Positions 61,884 to 64,000 of a stretch of 64,000 bases of DNA are shown here, piece by piece. The position numbers and the translations under genes are program-made. Within the stretch, counting starts at the first letter, position 1. The number at the start of each line of letters is the position of its first letter. Under the pieces are notes generated by a model. The model made no database searches. It worked only from the letters and a program-made list of their open reading frames with translations, and had not been told where the DNA came from. The DNA is from Leptoclinus maculatus. Lineage: Eukaryota; Chordata; Actinopteri; Perciformes; Stichaeidae. The stretch spans positions 380,001-444,000 of the forward strand of contig JAVDOI010000067.1 in the NCBI GenBank assembly GCA_032191485.1, read 5' to 3'.

Positions 61884-62637
61884 TAGGGCTGCACGATTAT
61901 GGCCAAAATCATAATCGCGATTATTTTGATCAATATTGAGATCGCGATTATTGATCACGATTAGTGGTGTAACGGATCACGGGTCGATCCGCGGATCAAT
62001 TGAGTATTTTTTCTTCTTTTTTTTTTTTTTTACAGTGTAATCATAGTGTGTAATACAGTTTTACTGCTGCTGTTCCTTTTCAAGTAACAAGTCCCCGAAT
62101 ATCAATGCAAAGTGTCAGTGAACAGATATAAAGCATGTGTTCACGTGAACGGAGCAGGTTAAAAGCATTTAACGGCGAAAGTCACGGCGAGCGGAGGAGC
62201 TTCAGAAGCCCCCGGGTCATTTAAGTCACAAGTTTGGGATCATTTTGTCTTCCCTGTAAAGTATAATGACGGATAAGGGTGGTGGACAAAACCGTTACGT
62301 TATGTAGGCGTTATTTAAAAAGAAAGACATACGACAAGGAAAAGACTGTGACCGCTTTCACCACGGAGGAGTGATTCATAGTCCGGTGCTGCAGACACGC
62401 CCCCTCTGTGAGAGTCACACAGACACACACCTGGTGTGCCGCTGCAGGGTGCGTGCATGACACCTCCCATCTCGTTCTCCCCCTGGTGGTTGGCTGACTC
62501 TTAGTTGAGGAAGCGCTTGATTTGATATGTAGCAGAGCACGCATTTTAAATGTTAATATCGCCGACGATCACGCTCGTTTAATCGTGGCAGCCATAATCG
62601 TGATCGCGATTAAAATTCGATTAATTGTGCAGCCCTA
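61884..62637. mobile_element. hAT-type transposon, 754 bp, with perfect 8-bp TSD
   Basis: Starts TAGGGCTGCACGATTATGG and ends TTAATTGTGCAGCCCTA, an inverted pair with matching subterminal AATCGCGATTA words. It is flanked by TGTCAAAG on both sides (61876-61883 and 62638-62645), the 8-bp duplication typical of hAT elements. Inside at about 61963 is TAGTGGTGTAACGGATC, the terminus of a second hAT-like family seen at 12.5-13.3 kb, so the element may be composite. It carries a broken BED zinc finger. Confidence 0.9.
62205..62325 (+). pseudogene. Broken BED-type zinc finger of a hAT transposase
   Basis: One frame reads PGSFKSQVWDHFVFPVKYND and, after a frameshift near 62271, another reads VVDKTVTLCRRYL. 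The W..F.......VVDKTxTxC order matches the BED zinc finger at the N-terminus of ZBED/hAT transposases. The second CxxC half and histidines are lost or unrecognisable. Only this N-terminal piece remains, so the element cannot move by itself. Confidence 0.6.
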
Positions 62638-62645
62638 TGTCAAAG

Positions 62646-63065
62646 TGAACCGAATTGAAACAGAGTCAGAGATGATGAGGTGTCACATCCTGTTATTTTG
62701 CTCTGGCTTTTACAGATTACACAATGTCCTCTAAAAAAACCTGTGCTGCTACTTAAAAAACAAAAAGCATGGAAATCAGACATTCATCGTCAGCTCCGTG
62801 GATAAGAGAGTAAAAACTTTAACACCGCAGATGTTCTTCGTGAAACAGGTGTGTGCTTCCAGTTTGTGAGTGAGAAAGACGGAGAGAAGGTGAAGAAGAG
62901 GAGAAGTGGCATGTTGAAAATGCAAAATACAAATTACAAATACAGTCATGTAGGCGTCTGAGGGTGCGCTTGCATCAGTTTTGCAGATCAGCCAATCTAT
63001 AAAGACCCGAGCTCATGCATGCTGATGATGCCAGAATGTATGTGTGTGAGTGCACCTGGAGCACA

Positions 63066-63101
<36 letters not shown>

Positions 63102-64000
63102 ATGTTGATTATTTAATTTCAAGGCAAAGTAAGTAAGGAATGTTCTGGCCCATTGAACAAAATGACCATAATCTATCAGCCTGGATGGGTTTTTGGATTG
63201 ATCATAGTGACTCAGCGGTTGTGACAGGTGATGTCAGTATCCTGTCATGGAATATAAAACACTCTCCTCCCCAATGCAGTGTACAAACACTCCCCATCTC
63301 ATCCTCCATGCATGGTTTCCACTGCTCAGCAATGGAAGAAAGTAAGGGAAAGAAATCCGTAAAGGCGCTAAAACCAGAAAGAAAACGAATAACTGTTTCA
63401 GTGCAGTATGGTAATATAACACTATGATATGAGGTCAGATCATTTTAGTGTCGTGCACGTTCGGGGCATTGCCGTCCCGAACACGAGGCTGTTCGTAGGA
63501 GGCCGTTTGCTTGGCCCCTGGTATTGCTGCTCGCGGCGTTGTCGAGGACTGCTTATCGCTTGTTGAATCCAGGACAGAGAAGAAGAGTTTGGTCGTAACG
63601 TTAGATTATCCAGCATCTAGTAGCAAAAGGGAAATGCAGTCAATGAGTGGACGACGTGCTCGACTCAGTCTAGCAGAGCCCTGACGCCCCGTTCATTCAT
63701 TAATATTGAACCAAATTGCCCCCATATTCAACACGGGACTCCCTTGGGTCGGTTCTTGAGCTATGTGACGGACACACACACAGAGATTCATAGCTTTATA
63801 GTTCGATAGAGAAAGTGTGTCATAGCTTCGTCATATCCCTTTGAGATTGCTGCGGCTCATTCCGTACTGGTCAGGTCATCTTTGAATGGTCTTTACCTTG
63901 TTAAATATTCAAGACGAGGGGCCACTTCTCACTAAAACACAACAGTGGGCGTGTGGTATTCCTGTGTTCGCCTTGTAACACTGGTTCCAAGTACATTTTA
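62646..64000. other. Unique non-coding sequence with a (TG)n
   Basis: A (TG)16 tract lies at 63068-63099. A 95-codon + strand frame at 63140-63427 has no family match or splice support. No gene is recognised up to the right edge. Confidence 0.5.

Overview
This window looks like non-coding nuclear DNA from a ray-finned fish, most likely a percomorph teleost. The evidence is very many long (CA)n/(TG)n tracts, hAT-type DNA transposons, tRNA-derived SINEs, decayed non-LTR retrotransposon tails, and several short dispersed repeats that I recall as common in percomorph assemblies. That recollection could not be checked here. There is no bacterial-style gene organisation. No complete protein-coding gene, rRNA, functional tRNA or CRISPR array can be supported. 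Long open frames occur almost only where they run through tandem repeats.

Layout. 0-5 kb: mostly unique sequence, with a perfect RFX/X-box palindrome near the left edge and two direct copies of a ~275-bp repeat (family E), one of them inside a copy of family B. 5-16 kb: a SINE, repeat families A and B, a hAT-like MITE and purine-rich tracts. 15.9-16.4 kb: the 3' end of a LINE reverse-transcriptase ORF. 20.1-21.8 kb: a badly broken gene for a hAT-derived protein of the KIAA1586/ZNF862 type, the most recognisable protein remnant here. 25.2-25.5 kb: two candidate splice-bounded exons on the minus strand. 26-33 kb: more family A and B copies, a LINE tail, and a 950-bp hAT element with perfect 8-bp target-site duplications and a SINE inside it. 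33-42 kb: mostly unique, partly CNE-like sequence with family A and C copies. 42.5-43.2 kb: three long CA/TG arrays in inverted arrangement. 43-52 kb: mostly unique, with a G4-prone array, a 29-base C run and a candidate 72-nt exon at 50.6 kb. 52.1-53.4 kb: a 58-unit, 21-bp minisatellite made of two monomer types and containing an internal 357-bp duplication. 53-64 kb: pyrimidine-rich and unique sequence, the most complete family A copy, CA/TG arrays, and a 754-bp hAT element with perfect 8-bp duplications and a broken BED zinc finger.

If the window belongs to a gene, it is most likely intron or flanking sequence of a long-intron gene. The four or five short splice-bounded open segments (25.2, 25.4, 50.6, and more weakly 17.1 and 37.7 kb) are the only possible traces, and each could be chance. 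I found no new multi-gene system. The most interesting signals are a CTCF-like motif carried by intact copies of repeat family A, the nested duplication history of the 52-kb minisatellite, and the two intact-ended hAT insertions.
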